Positions 31,738 to 41,687 of a DNA stretch of 64,000 nt are shown here, one piece after another; position 1 is the first letter of the stretch, and the number at the start of each line of letters is the position of its first letter. Source of the DNA: Candidatus Nitrosopumilus sediminis. GTDB taxonomy: Archaea; Thermoproteota; Nitrososphaeria; Nitrososphaerales; Nitrosopumilaceae. The stretch is from positions 806,001 to 870,000 of the forward strand of contig NC_018656.1 in NCBI RefSeq assembly GCF_000299395.1. The letters are read 5' to 3'. Under the pieces are notes generated by a model that saw only the letters and a program-made list of their open reading frames with translations, searched no databases and had not been told where the DNA came from. A program made the translations under genes and the position numbers.

Positions 31738-32780
31738 TTTCAGAACTAATTACAAAGTTACAAGAAAAAACAGACCTGACATATGACGAAATGACTCAGT
31801 TGATGACAGAGGTTCTTTCAGGAAAAACAGACGACACCCAAAATGCCAATTTTTTATCTAGCCTTGCAGAAAAAGGAGAAACAGACGATGAATTATTAGG
31901 AATGCTTGACAAAATGCAAGAATTTTCACTCAAAATTGAGCCTAAAAATCAAGGGACAGTAATAGACATGTGTGGTACAGGAGGGGACAAATTGCAGACA
32001 TTCAACATCTCAACCACAGCGTCATTTGTAGTAGCAGCATCTGGAGGAATTGTGGCCAAACACGGCAATCGCTCCAGTTCAGGAGTTTCTGGAAGTGCAG
32101 ATATTTTCGAATATTTCGGCTATGACTTGGATTTAGAACCACCAAAAATTGCAGATATTTTAGAAAAGCACAACATCTGTTTCATGTTTGCACAAAAATT
32201 TCATCCTGCAATGAAACATGTGTCAGCAGCTAGAAAACAATTAGGAAAAAGAACGGCATTTAATTTACTTGGCCCACTATCAAATCCTGCAGGAGTAAAA
32301 AATCAGCTAGTAGGAGTATTCTCTATAGAATATTTGGATAGATTACCATTAATTCTCAAAAGAAAAGGAGCAGAGAATGTTATGACAGTTAGGTCAGATG
32401 ATGGAATGGATGAATTTTCAACTAGTACTACAAATCGTGTATGTGTATTGAAAAATGATAAAGTGTTAATGAATGCAATTGATCCTGAAGTGGTAGGCTT
32501 ACACAAATCATCTCTTCGTGATATTCAAATAAAGACAAAAGAAGAAGCTATAAAGTCATTTGTTGGAGTATTAAATAATTCTGCAAATCAAGCAATGATT
32601 GAGACCACAGCTCTTAATGCCGCAGGAGGGTTGATTGTTGCAAATATTTCCAAGAACTTTGAAGAAGCAGTTGAACTAGCATTAAACACAATAAAAAGTG
32701 GGAAAGCATATTCATTGTTAGAGAAGTTTGTTCAAGATACTGGAGATGTTGCAAAACTAAGGGAGATTAACAATGGCTGA
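31734..32780 (+). CDS. trpD: Anthranilate phosphoribosyltransferase
   Basis: 348 residues. CGTGGDKLQTFNIST binds PRPP; KHGNRSSSGVSGSAD and NLLGPLSNPAG are typical. Transfers phosphoribose to anthranilate. TTG start, 4-base overlap with trpG. Confidence 0.96.
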   Translation: MISELITKLQEKTDLTYDEMTQLMTEVLSGKTDDTQNANFLSSLAEKGETDDELLGMLDKMQEFSLKIEPKNQGTVIDMCGTGGDKLQTFNISTTASFVVAASGGIVAKHGNRSSSGVSGSADIFEYFGYDLDLEPPKIADILEKHNICFMFAQKFHPAMKHVSAARKQLGKRTAFNLLGPLSNPAGVKNQLVGVFSIEYLDRLPLILKRKGAENVMTVRSDDGMDEFSTSTTNRVCVLKNDKVLMNAIDPEVVGLHKSSLRDIQIKTKEEAIKSFVGVLNNSANQAMIETTALNAAGGLIVANISKNFEEAVELALNTIKSGKAYSLLEKFVQDTGDVAKLREINNG

Positions 32781-33549
32781 AAACATTCTACGAAAACTGG
32801 TAAGCAATTCCCAGATGGCAATTAATGACGGAGTTTATGAGGTGGATGCAAATTTGGAAAAATCTACCAAAGACTTTATCCAAATTATCAATACAAATCT
32901 ACATGCAACATTGCTTACTGAGATAAAATTTGCATCCCCATCCTTAGGAAAAATTCGAACATTAACTGATCCAGTAAGCATTGCAAATCAAATGATTGCA
33001 GGAGGCTCAAAAGCCCTCTCAGTTTTGACTCAACCACACCTATTTCATGGCTCGCCAGAATATTTCATTAAAGTCAGAGAGGCAGTGGATGTGCCAATGC
33101 TCATGAAAGACATCATGATTGATAAAATCCAAATTGATGCGGCAAAGAAGATTGGTGCAGATTTTATGTTAGTTATTCAATCGCTTTATGATCAAAAGTT
33201 CCTCTCAGATATAGATGAGTTCATAGACTATGGTCACAAACAAGGATTGCAGATTTTGCTTGAAGTACATACAAAACAAGAATTACAAAATGCACTAAAG
33301 ACAGAAGCGGATCTCATTGGAATTAATAACAGGAATTTAGATACTTTAGAAATAGATCTAAAAACTACGGAGACCATTCTTCTAGGAGAAGAAAAAACAA
33401 GACCAATACTATCTGAAAGCGGGATAAATACACCTGAAGACATCCAATATCTAAAAAAGTGCGGAGCAGATGCATTTCTAATAGGATCAAGCATTATGAA
33501 AAGTGACAACATTGAAGAAGAGGTAAAGAAATTGGTGAATGCATATTGA
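32773..33549 (+). CDS. trpC: Indole-3-glycerol-phosphate synthase
   Basis: 258 residues, TIM barrel with [11 protein letters not shown] (catalytic Lys), [18 protein letters not shown] and [10 protein letters not shown]. Only the IGPS domain is present; there is no fused TrpF. ATG start overlapping trpD by 8 bases. Confidence 0.96.
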   Translation: MAENILRKLVSNSQMAINDGVYEVDANLEKSTKDFIQIINTNLHATLLTEIKFASPSLGKIRTLTDPVSIANQMIAGGSKALSVLTQPHLFHGSPEYFIKVREAVDVPMLMKDIMIDKIQIDAAKKIGADFMLVIQSLYDQKFLSDIDEFIDYGHKQGLQILLEVHTKQELQNALKTEADLIGINNRNLDTLEIDLKTTETILLGEEKTRPILSESGINTPEDIQYLKKCGADAFLIGSSIMKSDNIEEEVKKLVNAY

Positions 33550-34736
33550 AGTATCCTAAAAACGGAAGATTTGGAGAATTTGGCGGAAAGTATATTCCAG
33601 AAACTTTGGTGCCGGCAATAGAAGAGCTAGAAGAAAATTATCTTAAATTTAAAAATGATAAAAAATTCAAAAAAGAATTAGATTACTATCTTAAGGTGTA
33701 TGCAGGAAGACCAACGCCGCTGTACTATGCAAAGAATTTATCTGAAAAGATTGGCGGCGCTAAAATCTATCTTAAACGAGAAGACCTGCTTCATGGAGGA
33801 GCTCATAAAATTAACAACACGTTGGGTCAAGCACTACTTGCAAAAAAGATGAACAAAAAAAGAATCATTGCAGAAACAGGAGCTGGTCAGCATGGAGTAG
33901 CAACAGCAATGGCATGTGCCGCATTGGGAATGAAAGCAGAAGTATACATGGGATATAGAGATACAGTTAGGCAAAAACAAAACGTATTTCGAATGAACAT
34001 GCTTGGTTGTGATGTACACCCAGTAAAATCAGGCTCTAAAACTCTCAAAGATGCAATCAATGAAGCAATTCGTGATTGGATTACAAATGTAGAGAATACG
34101 TACTATTTACTTGGTTCAGCAGTAGGCCCACATCCATATCCTGTAATGGTGAGAGATTTTCAAAGCGTGATTGGGAATGAAATTAAATCACAGATGAAAA
34201 AAATCAACAACAAGGCACCAGATACTGTAATTGCATGTGTCGGAGGGGGTTCTAATGCAATTGGAACGTTTTATCCGTTGGTAGATACTAATTCAGAGAT
34301 TATCGGCGTAGAAGCTGCAGGCCATGGATTGAAATCAAAAATGCATTCAGCAACATTGTCTGTAGGAACCAAAGGGGTTCTGCATGGAATGATGACGTAC
34401 TTGTTACAAGACAAAGAAGGTCAGATTACAGAGACTCATAGTATTTCTGCAGGGTTAGATTATCCAGGGGTGGGCCCTGAACATTCATACTATAAAGACA
34501 CCAAACGAGTAAAATATCATGCAGCAACGGATGCAGAAGTTATTGACGCATTTCTTACATTAACAAGGACAGAAGGAATTATTCCAGCTTTGGAATCATC
34601 TCATGCAATTGCAGAAGCTATGAAAGTTGCAAGAAAGAGTAAAAAATCTGAATCAATTGTAGTTACTCTTTCAGGAAGAGGAGACAAAGACATCGAAGAA
34701 GTACAAAATTATTTGAATAAACATGTCAAGAATTAA
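33546..34736 (+). CDS. trpB: Tryptophan synthase beta chain
   Basis: 396 residues, TrpB1 type: [31 protein letters not shown] with the PLP lysine in [17 protein letters not shown] and [10 protein letters not shown]. Condenses indole with serine. TTG start overlapping trpC by 4 bases. Confidence 0.97.
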   Translation: MKYPKNGRFGEFGGKYIPETLVPAIEELEENYLKFKNDKKFKKELDYYLKVYAGRPTPLYYAKNLSEKIGGAKIYLKREDLLHGGAHKINNTLGQALLAKKMNKKRIIAETGAGQHGVATAMACAALGMKAEVYMGYRDTVRQKQNVFRMNMLGCDVHPVKSGSKTLKDAINEAIRDWITNVENTYYLLGSAVGPHPYPVMVRDFQSVIGNEIKSQMKKINNKAPDTVIACVGGGSNAIGTFYPLVDTNSEIIGVEAAGHGLKSKMHSATLSVGTKGVLHGMMTYLLQDKEGQITETHSISAGLDYPGVGPEHSYYKDTKRVKYHAATDAEVIDAFLTLTRTEGIIPALESSHAIAEAMKVARKSKKSESIVVTLSGRGDKDIEEVQNYLNKHVKN

Positions 34737-35523
34737 AGAAAAGTTTTCAGAGTTACAGGCTAGAAACCAAAAAGCTCTGATATCATACATTATGGCAGGG
34801 TTTCCAAACGAGAAAGCAACCATATCCACCATTAGAGGATTGGTCAAGGGAGGAGTAGATATCATAGAGATTGGATTTCCATTTTCAGATCCTCTAGCTG
34901 ACGGACCAGTCATTCAGAATGCAAGTACAGTATCCCTAGAAAAAGGAACAAAGATTGCAAAGTTTTTCAATCTTGTAAAAAAAATAAGAAAAGAAACAGA
35001 CATCCCCCTTATTCTAATGACATATACCAATATTTTGTACCATAAAGGATACGCAAAATTCATTGTAGAAGCAAAAAGAGCAGGTATCGATGGTTTTATT
35101 CTTCCAGACATGTCAATAGAAGAGTCAAAAGAATACTTGAAGGCAGCAAAGAATAACGCAGATACAATATTCTTAATTTCTCCAAATACAAGCAAAACAA
35201 GAATTCAGAAAATATCTAAGGTAACATCAGGGTTTTTGTATCTGGTTGCAGTATTTGGCACTACAGGAATAAAAACAGGAATTAAAAAATATACAATAGA
35301 TGCAATCAAGCAAGTCAAAAAACAGACCAAGGGAAAAATTCCAGTAGGGGTCGGATTTGGAGTTTCAACACCAGATGACGTAAAAAAATACATCAAAGCA
35401 GGGGCAGATGCCGTAATTGTCGGAAGTGCATATTTGAAATTGATTGAAAAGACCCCACAAAATCAACTAGAGTCAAAAATTGCATCATTTACAAAAAGTC
35501 TCAAAAAACAAACAATCCTTTAG
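34723..35523 (+). CDS. trpA: Tryptophan synthase alpha chain
   Basis: 266 residues, TIM barrel with [18 protein letters not shown] (catalytic Glu and Asp), [12 protein letters not shown] and [11 protein letters not shown]. Cleaves indole-glycerol phosphate to indole. ATG start overlapping trpB by 14 bases; last gene of the operon. Confidence 0.96.
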   Translation: MSRIKEKFSELQARNQKALISYIMAGFPNEKATISTIRGLVKGGVDIIEIGFPFSDPLADGPVIQNASTVSLEKGTKIAKFFNLVKKIRKETDIPLILMTYTNILYHKGYAKFIVEAKRAGIDGFILPDMSIEESKEYLKAAKNNADTIFLISPNTSKTRIQKISKVTSGFLYLVAVFGTTGIKTGIKKYTIDAIKQVKKQTKGKIPVGVGFGVSTPDDVKKYIKAGADAVIVGSAYLKLIEKTPQNQLESKIASFTKSLKKQTIL

Positions 35524-35539
35524 AACAATATCGTCTGAG

Positions 35540-35600
35540 TTGGCGGTCAAGTATGCAAACTTTCATGAAGGGGAACTCGATTTCAGTTAATGGCCGCCAA
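35540..35600. other. 10-bp long-range stem between trpA and pyrG
   Basis: TTGGCGGTCA (35540-35549) pairs with TGGCCGCCAA (35591-35600), nine Watson-Crick pairs plus one G-U, closing about 41 bases that hold smaller AACT/AGTT pairings. Could be a 3' UTR structure of the trp transcript or a small RNA. No convincing promoter was seen on either strand. Confidence 0.35.
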
Positions 35601-35807
35601 ACTAGATGTTCTCGCATAATATTACATAATGAAAAATAAAAAAATAACGTTTGCAATCTCTAAAATTCATTTGAAAATGGAGAAATTAATTTACAAGTGT
35701 AAAGATCGCAAATTTCTCAATAAAATTATGAACTATCTAAAATGATAGCAGGGTTATTTAATTATGATCGACAAAACATACAAAAACCAGATACTCGTTT
35801 CATTAAT

Positions 35808-37409
35808 GTGCAGACGAAGTTCATTTTTGTCACAGGTGGTGTGATGTCTGGCCTTGGAAAAGGTGTAACTACTTCCTCGATTGCTAAATTATTACAATTA
35901 GCAGATCAAAAAGTATCATGTGTCAAAATAGATCCATATCTCAATTATGATGCAGGAACTATGAATCCTGTAGCTCATGGCGAAGTTTTCGTCACCGATG
36001 ACGGAGGGGAATGTGACATGGATATTGGAAACTATGAAAGATTTCTAAATCAAAACATACCTAAAAGCCACAATATTACCACAGCACAAGTTTATTCATC
36101 CGTAATAGAGGCAGAACGAAAAGGGGAGTATCTAGGAGCATGTGTCCAAATCATCCCCCACATTACAGATGAAATCAAAAACAGAATTACAAATATTGCT
36201 GAAGATGAAAAATTAGACTTTTTGATTGTAGAATGTGGTGGAACTGTAGGGGATATTGAATCGCTGCCATTCTTAGAAGCATTAAGACAAATGAGAGTTG
36301 AAGAAGGACCAGAGAATGTGATTTTTGTACATGTCACGTTGGCACCATCTCTAGATGTAGTAGGAGAACAAAAAACAAAACCAACTCAGCATAGTGTTCA
36401 AGAATTAAGAAGAATTGGTATTCAGCCAGACTTTTTGGCAGTAAGATGTACTTTGCCATTAGAAGAAAAAACAAAGAAAAAGATTGCGATGTTTACAAAT
36501 GTCACTCCAAAAGATGTACTATCATGCCATGATGCAAAATCAATTTTTGAAGTTCCACAGATGCTATACGATCAAGGAATAATGGATTCGATATTTACAA
36601 AGTTTGGAAAAGTTGGAATGGTCAATGCATCATCTAATTGGGACAAGTGGAATGAGATTGCTCAAACCATGGTAAATCATGAAAATGATAAAGTCAAGAT
36701 AGCAATGATTGGAAAATATGTTACGTTACCCGATAGTTATGTGAGCGTGAATCATGCACTAAAGCATGCAGGGGCAGCAATTGGCAAATCAGTGGATATC
36801 GATTGGATAGATTCTGAATCAATTACAGATTATAACATTTTATCAAACTATGACGGGATTTTAGTCCCAGGAGGATTTGGCACAAGAGGTTCTGAAGGAA
36901 TTATTCAGACTGCAAATTATGCTCGTGAAAAAAACATACCATACCTAGGAATTTGTTTTGGATTCCAGTTAGCAGCAATTGCATTTGGAAGAAATGTAAT
37001 GAAGTTAGAGGATGCAAATTCTACAGAAATTAAAGCAGATACAAAAAATCCAATTGTAGATTTGCTACCAGAACAAAAAGATGTTTCAGATATGGGAGGA
37101 TCATTGAGATTAGGAGCAAATGATGTAATCATCAAAGACAATACAAATGCCCAAAAAATTTACAGTGCTTTAACAATAAGTAAGCGCCATAGACATAGAT
37201 ATGAAATCAACAAAGACTACATTCCAGAGTTTGAAAAGAAAGGATTGATATTTTCTGCATATAGTGACGGAGGCAAAAGAATGGAGATGTTAGAAATCCC
37301 ATCCCATAAATTCTATCTCGGAGTTCAATTCCACCCAGAATTTAACAGTAGGCCCGGATTTCCAGAAGAGTCATTTTCAGCATTTCTTAAAGCAGCATCT
37401 AAAAAATAA
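35808..37409 (+). CDS. pyrG: CTP synthase
   Basis: 533 residues from the GTG at 35808 ([19 protein letters not shown]), the length and N terminus normal for the family. Synthetase domain: ATP loop [10 protein letters not shown], then [13 protein letters not shown] and [20 protein letters not shown]. The glutaminase domain has PGGFGTRG, Cys in [13 protein letters not shown] and FHPEF. Makes CTP from UTP and glutamine. The in-frame ATG at 35742 would add 22 atypical residues. Confidence 0.95.
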   Translation: MQTKFIFVTGGVMSGLGKGVTTSSIAKLLQLADQKVSCVKIDPYLNYDAGTMNPVAHGEVFVTDDGGECDMDIGNYERFLNQNIPKSHNITTAQVYSSVIEAERKGEYLGACVQIIPHITDEIKNRITNIAEDEKLDFLIVECGGTVGDIESLPFLEALRQMRVEEGPENVIFVHVTLAPSLDVVGEQKTKPTQHSVQELRRIGIQPDFLAVRCTLPLEEKTKKKIAMFTNVTPKDVLSCHDAKSIFEVPQMLYDQGIMDSIFTKFGKVGMVNASSNWDKWNEIAQTMVNHENDKVKIAMIGKYVTLPDSYVSVNHALKHAGAAIGKSVDIDWIDSESITDYNILSNYDGILVPGGFGTRGSEGIIQTANYAREKNIPYLGICFGFQLAAIAFGRNVMKLEDANSTEIKADTKNPIVDLLPEQKDVSDMGGSLRLGANDVIIKDNTNAQKIYSALTISKRHRHRYEINKDYIPEFEKKGLIFSAYSDGGKRMEMLEIPSHKFYLGVQFHPEFNSRPGFPEESFSAFLKAASKK

Positions 37410-37601
37410 TTTCTTGCAAAAATCAGATCAATATCCCATTTCTTAATGCATATCAAAAATTTCAACACATGTTAAAATTATCACAACATTAATTGTAATA
37501 TTTGTAGACCAAAATTCATACTTTTATAAAATCCACGATTAGTTTGTTTGTTATTTGAATGACAGACTGTTGGATAATACAATGTATGAAGATATTATTT
37601 T

Positions 37602-38213
37602 ATGAGAGATATGGTACTGCCAAGTATGGCAGTGGCGATAGCAATATTCGTCCCTACAGAAATTTGGGCAGATAATGATGAAAGATGGGAAAAATTATCC
37701 AAATGGCAAACTGTGAAAGAGAGTATAATTCCAGTTTTAATCATAAGAGATTCAGTAGTTGATCAAAATCATGTGAATATTGTTGAAGATGTAATCAATT
37801 CAAAAAAAGTTAAAAAAAATGGCAGACCATTATATTCAGGGTGGAATGAAGGAATTAAAGAAGCCTCAAAAGCATTTGATGTAAAAATTCCAACATTAGA
37901 AATCAGACATACATTAGACAGATCAGAATCAATTGTAATCTATCTAATGGGCAAAGGAAACAAAGAGAGATTTGACGGATACACCAACCTATATTATAAT
38001 GGAGATAAAGAAATCGAAAAAGCAATTATATCAATTTACAATGCAGATGAATTAAACAAGAAGCAGATTGAATCAATTGTTAGACACGAGTTAGGTCACG
38101 CACTTGGACTCAGCCACACCACTGCAAAAGAGGACTTGATGAGACCAACCATAGATATGAATCACAGTTTAATTTCATTGTTGGATTTAGTAGCGTTGGC
38201 ACATATGTACTGA
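37602..38213 (+). CDS. Secreted matrixin-like zinc metalloprotease
   Basis: 203 residues. Signal peptide about 1-22, then a minimal metzincin domain with HELGHALGLSH at 162-172 and Met-turn LMRP at 179-182. Lacks the coiled-coil tail of the matrixin-like gene at 15327. GATAAT at 37573-37578 is 26.5 nt upstream of the ATG. The 190 bases after pyrG hold nothing else I can see. Confidence 0.82.
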   Translation: MRDMVLPSMAVAIAIFVPTEIWADNDERWEKLSKWQTVKESIIPVLIIRDSVVDQNHVNIVEDVINSKKVKKNGRPLYSGWNEGIKEASKAFDVKIPTLEIRHTLDRSESIVIYLMGKGNKERFDGYTNLYYNGDKEIEKAIISIYNADELNKKQIESIVRHELGHALGLSHTTAKEDLMRPTIDMNHSLISLLDLVALAHMY

Positions 38214-38257
38214 TTTAGAACAGGAATCACTTTTGGGCAAATAGAACAACTAGAAAC

Positions 38258-39256
38258 TTACTCAATCTTTGAAATTTCATATATCTTCTGTCGGGCATCT
38301 CTGATGGAAACTTTCTTTTTTACATATCCTTTTTTGAGCAAATGGCTCAATGCCAATCTGACTGTCCTATCAGGCAATAGAGTTTTGTTTGCCAAGTCTT
38401 TTTGTGTGAGTGCCCCCTCATACTCTAGAGTTTTCAAAAGTAATTTTGAGCTTGGAGGCATACTCAATAATTCTTCTGCCAAATGAACCTTTTTTGCAAG
38501 TGCAGAAATTGCAGTAGAGTTTTTCTTTAAACGGATAATTTTTGCAGGAGGGAAAAACTGTGTGCATTCTACAGTATTGTTTACTTTGTATCTATCCAAT
38601 CCATCCAACACCACCTCACAGTGTAATCTTGCAGAAATATCATCAATTACAATAGAACTATCATTAGATACAATGATGGGCCTTCTTGTCACATCTAATG
38701 AGTTAACTGAGATGATCTCAAAGACAGCAGAGTCCTGAAACAATACAGGACCGCCTGCAGACATTGAATATGCAGAAGAACCTATTGGAGTAGACACAAT
38801 TATTCCATCACTGTTATCGTGCCATACTTCCTCTCCATTTACTCTAAGAGTATGCTCCATCAACATTGCACTTTTTGAAGAAAATACCGCTACGTCATTT
38901 AGCACAGGATAGACATTTTTCCCATCAATCTTTACTCCAAGTCTAGGAACTTCCTCTATTGTGTATTTTTGTTTTTTTAAAACATTAACGTATGTTGAGA
39001 ATTCCCTAAGATCTATTTGGGCTAAAAATCCACTTGCCTCACCCTCACTGATTCCCAATACAGGCAATGTAGAATCAAATGTTCTATGAAAATAATTTCG
39101 GACTCCTTTATCACCACCTAAAACGATAATACAATCAGCAAGTTTATTCTTAGATTTTGTAATAGTAAATGAATCAATTCCAGAATCATCTAAAATTTTT
39201 TTAATATTCTTTGCAGCTGATTCGGCAGTTCCCGAACCATAGATACCTATTTGCAT
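38258..39256 (-). CDS. nadK: NAD kinase fused to a C-terminal winged helix
   Basis: 332 residues from MQIGIYGSG; a TTTTAT box about 27 nt upstream supports this start over the ATG at 39271. Kinase part: LGGDKG (family GGDG), GISEGEASGFL, LNDVAVF and SDGIIVSTPIGSSAYSMSAGGP. Residues about 262-332 form a winged helix (GALTQKDLANKTLLPDRTVR, LALSHLLKKGYV). Phosphorylates NAD to NADP; the fused domain may bind DNA. The fourth Gly of GGDG is Lys. Confidence 0.88.
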   Translation of the reverse strand: MQIGIYGSGTAESAAKNIKKILDDSGIDSFTITKSKNKLADCIIVLGGDKGVRNYFHRTFDSTLPVLGISEGEASGFLAQIDLREFSTYVNVLKKQKYTIEEVPRLGVKIDGKNVYPVLNDVAVFSSKSAMLMEHTLRVNGEEVWHDNSDGIIVSTPIGSSAYSMSAGGPVLFQDSAVFEIISVNSLDVTRRPIIVSNDSSIVIDDISARLHCEVVLDGLDRYKVNNTVECTQFFPPAKIIRLKKNSTAISALAKKVHLAEELLSMPPSSKLLLKTLEYEGALTQKDLANKTLLPDRTVRLALSHLLKKGYVKKKVSIRDARQKIYEISKIE

Positions 39257-39296
39257 AGAAGAAACAGTCAATTTGGTTCAATAAAAGAATAATGTA

Positions 39297-40166
39297 TCAT
39301 ATGTCTCGGAATTTTACCAAATTGTAAAAATAAGAGGCATTATTTTGGATTGCTCCTTTTTTGGGGATTTTTTGTAAACCAACTTTATTGGATTCTAATG
39401 CAGCCTGAGCAGCACCACCTGCAAAACATAGAGCCCACAAAAAGTCTTTTTCTTTAAGCATGGTACAAGTAAATGCAGCACAAAAAATATCACCTATGCC
39501 AGTAGTGTCATAGATTTGCCGATTAGGCAAAGTGATAGAATAAATTTTGTCTTTAACTAATAATGACACGTTAGTTTTATTTGTCAATATCACATGTTCA
39601 ACTCCTTTTTTTTGTAGTGCCAACATCATTTCGTCATGAGTTCCATTAACAATTTGTTGGGATTCTTCAGGGTTGACCTTGATTGCATCAACATCAGATA
39701 AATCAAGATCAGTTTTGTCTAAAAAGATATTATTTTTGGAATCTTTTCGTCTTAGGAATCCTTGAGGATCTACGAAAAGAAAGTTTGAATCATTTTTAAT
39801 TTTTTTAAAAACTTCATCAGAAATTTCATGATATATTGGACTGACAAGATGAGCGTCTGCATCAGATTGGAAATAATCTATTTGCTCACATTCATTTTCT
39901 AGCATCAATGTTCTGTCTGAGCCAGTAATAGATATTGCAAACTTTGTCGTGTTTTTTTCAGATTCAGAATTTTGAAAATGGATGTCATGTTCAGATAGAT
40001 ATTGTTTGGGAAAATCAGGGCCAAATTTTGTAAACAAATCTACATCAAATTTGAATTCTCTTGCAGTAATTCCACAATAACAAGAGGCACCACCTATTTG
40101 CTCGTAATTATTCCCATCAAGTGTTATTGTATCAATTGCACAATGAGAAAAAAGAGCTAATTTCAT
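39297..40166 (-). CDS. PfkB-family sugar/nucleoside kinase
   Basis: 289 residues from MKLALFSHCAIDTI. EQIGGASCYCG near the N terminus and DTTGIGDIFCAAF near the C terminus, where the usual GAGD anion hole reads GIGD; the catalytic Asp is kept. Substrate not predictable. Frame extends to 40226, but the shorter start matches the usual N terminus. 40167-40428 holds no other gene. Confidence 0.85.
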   Translation of the reverse strand: MKLALFSHCAIDTITLDGNNYEQIGGASCYCGITAREFKFDVDLFTKFGPDFPKQYLSEHDIHFQNSESEKNTTKFAISITGSDRTLMLENECEQIDYFQSDADAHLVSPIYHEISDEVFKKIKNDSNFLFVDPQGFLRRKDSKNNIFLDKTDLDLSDVDAIKVNPEESQQIVNGTHDEMMLALQKKGVEHVILTNKTNVSLLVKDKIYSITLPNRQIYDTTGIGDIFCAAFTCTMLKEKDFLWALCFAGGAAQAALESNKVGLQKIPKKGAIQNNASYFYNLVKFRDI

Positions 40167-40428
40167 TTTTCTTAATTTTATTAGTATGGATTTAGTTTTT
40201 TGCATTGATTTTTGATTTGCAATCATGACAAAGAATCTGACCTTTCAGTATCTCCAATTCGACCCCAGATCTAAAGCAAATGTGACACAAACCATGCATA
40301 ATATATCAATGGAAATGATTCGATCTAAGATTAAAACATGAGGGATTTTTATCAAAAACCCAGGCACAGAATGGGGAATATTGATGAAAATTCTACAAGA
40401 ATATAAGTAGGCAAATTTGTTCATGTTC

Positions 40429-40716
40429 ATGCCACTTAAGCGTGCAAGTAGAGGTCGTACCAAGGGAGGAAAAGGTTCCTCAGGAGTCGTACAATGCACA
40501 AACTGCGGACAAACAGTCCCAAAAGATAAAGCAAAAAAAGTAACATCCAGATTAAATCTGGTTGAACATACATTGGCAAAAGAGCTCCGTGCACAAGGCG
40601 CATACATTGCATCACCAACAGTTTTGAAACATTACTGTATATCATGTGCAATTCACTTTAAGATTTTGAAAATCAGATCTGCAGATAGCAGAAGAAAACG
40701 CGGTAAACTACGTTAG
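40429..40716 (+). CDS. rps26e: 30S ribosomal protein eS26
   Basis: 95 residues, MPLKRASRGRTKGGKG, with zinc pair CTNCGQTVPKDKA and second pair HYCISCAIHFK, followed by a basic tail. This is the family order. TATAA at 40402-40406 is 25 nt upstream of this ATG, favouring it over ATGs at 40417 and 40423. Confidence 0.93.
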   Translation: MPLKRASRGRTKGGKGSSGVVQCTNCGQTVPKDKAKKVTSRLNLVEHTLAKELRAQGAYIASPTVLKHYCISCAIHFKILKIRSADSRRKRGKLR

Positions 40717-40759
40717 AATTATTCAGTTCTATATTTTGACACAAGTAAATTTTCCATTC

Positions 40760-40936
40760 TCAAGAACTTTCATAACCAACAGTTCTCATACCTACACAAG
40801 GCTTTTTTCCTTTGCTCCAACATTTACAAGAACAAGAAACAGCTTTTCCACTTTCTAGGTCTTTAACGACGTTATGAAAAACACCTTCTCTGATTTTGGA
40901 TTCAATTGATATTGTTTCAAATCTATTATCTGTCAT
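40760..40936 (-). CDS. 58-residue Cys-rich microprotein
   Basis: MTDNRFETISIESKIREGVF..., then AVSCSCKCWSKGKKPCVGMR. The CxCxC...C cluster resembles a short zinc or iron-sulfur site of the CDGSH-like or zinc type; family uncertain. CTTAAG at 40960-40965 lies exactly 26.5 nt upstream, within a near-identical copy of the 12900 element. Confidence 0.6.
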   Translation of the reverse strand: MTDNRFETISIESKIREGVFHNVVKDLESGKAVSCSCKCWSKGKKPCVGMRTVGYESS

Positions 40937-40957
40937 GAATTAACTACAAAAATTATA

Positions 40958-40980
40958 AACTTAAGGGTATTGATGAGTTT
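40958..40980 (-). promoter_or_regulatory. Extended promoter element, copy 5
   Basis: Minus strand: AAACTCATCAATACC followed by CTTAAGTT; differs from the 12900 copy at one base in 23. Confidence 0.6.
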
Positions 40981-40982
40981 GA

Positions 40983-41576
40983 TCATTCTTTAATGTTTTT
41001 TGCAGTGAAAATCATTCTTTGAATCAAAGTGATTCCGGCAATGATTACCACAATGATTACTGCATAATCCATAAAACCAATGATTCCAATAATTGCAATC
41101 ACCAAAAGTCGTTCAGCTCTTTCACCTATTCCAATACCTTGAAGTTTGATGTTGATGATATCAGATTTTGCCCTTGCATAGCTTACCAGCAAAGACAATG
41201 TAATTGCAAGCAATACGAGATATGGTTCTGCATAACCTCCAACCAAAATTCCTAAAAAGATTGCAACTTCAGCAATTTTATCAAACATTGAATCAAGATA
41301 CTCTCCTTTTTTCGATGTCTTTCCAGTAACTCTCGCTACTTGTCCATCAACCATATCAAAAAATCCCGAAACAAGTAAGAGTATACCACCAATAATTAAT
41401 CCAAATTCAATTCCCATTCCATAAACAATTGCAGAAACTAATGCAAACCCAAGACCTACAAATGTCCAAAAATTAGCAGACAGTCCTGTTGCTGCAAATC
41501 CCTTACCTATTTTTTCAAGAGTCGGTCTCAGGGCATCACGAAGATTGTTTAACACGAGATACACCCAAAATACCAT
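40983..41576 (-). CDS. CDP-alcohol phosphatidyltransferase (archaetidylinositol-phosphate synthase-like)
   Basis: 197 residues, about six membrane helices. The catalytic pattern DMVDGQVARVTG...GEYLDSMFDK matches DxxDGxxAR...GxxxDxxxD. Attaches a polar head group to CDP-archaeol in membrane-lipid synthesis; the exact head group is inferred. An internal start a few residues downstream is possible. Confidence 0.88.
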   Translation of the reverse strand: MVFWVYLVLNNLRDALRPTLEKIGKGFAATGLSANFWTFVGLGFALVSAIVYGMGIEFGLIIGGILLLVSGFFDMVDGQVARVTGKTSKKGEYLDSMFDKIAEVAIFLGILVGGYAEPYLVLLAITLSLLVSYARAKSDIINIKLQGIGIGERAERLLVIAIIGIIGFMDYAVIIVVIIAGITLIQRMIFTAKNIKE

Positions 41577-41687
41577 CTAATAAAGTGAACAGGAGAGAAA
41601 TTAAGGCAAAACGGAACAAAAATTACTCAAATTATAGAAATTATCGTAAAAATTAAGCAAGACATTTGAAGATATAAAAACAGAAAA

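Noticed and set aside
40227-40428. tRNA-like TTCGA words upstream of eS26
   Set aside because: Flanking bases do not pair into arms on either strand.
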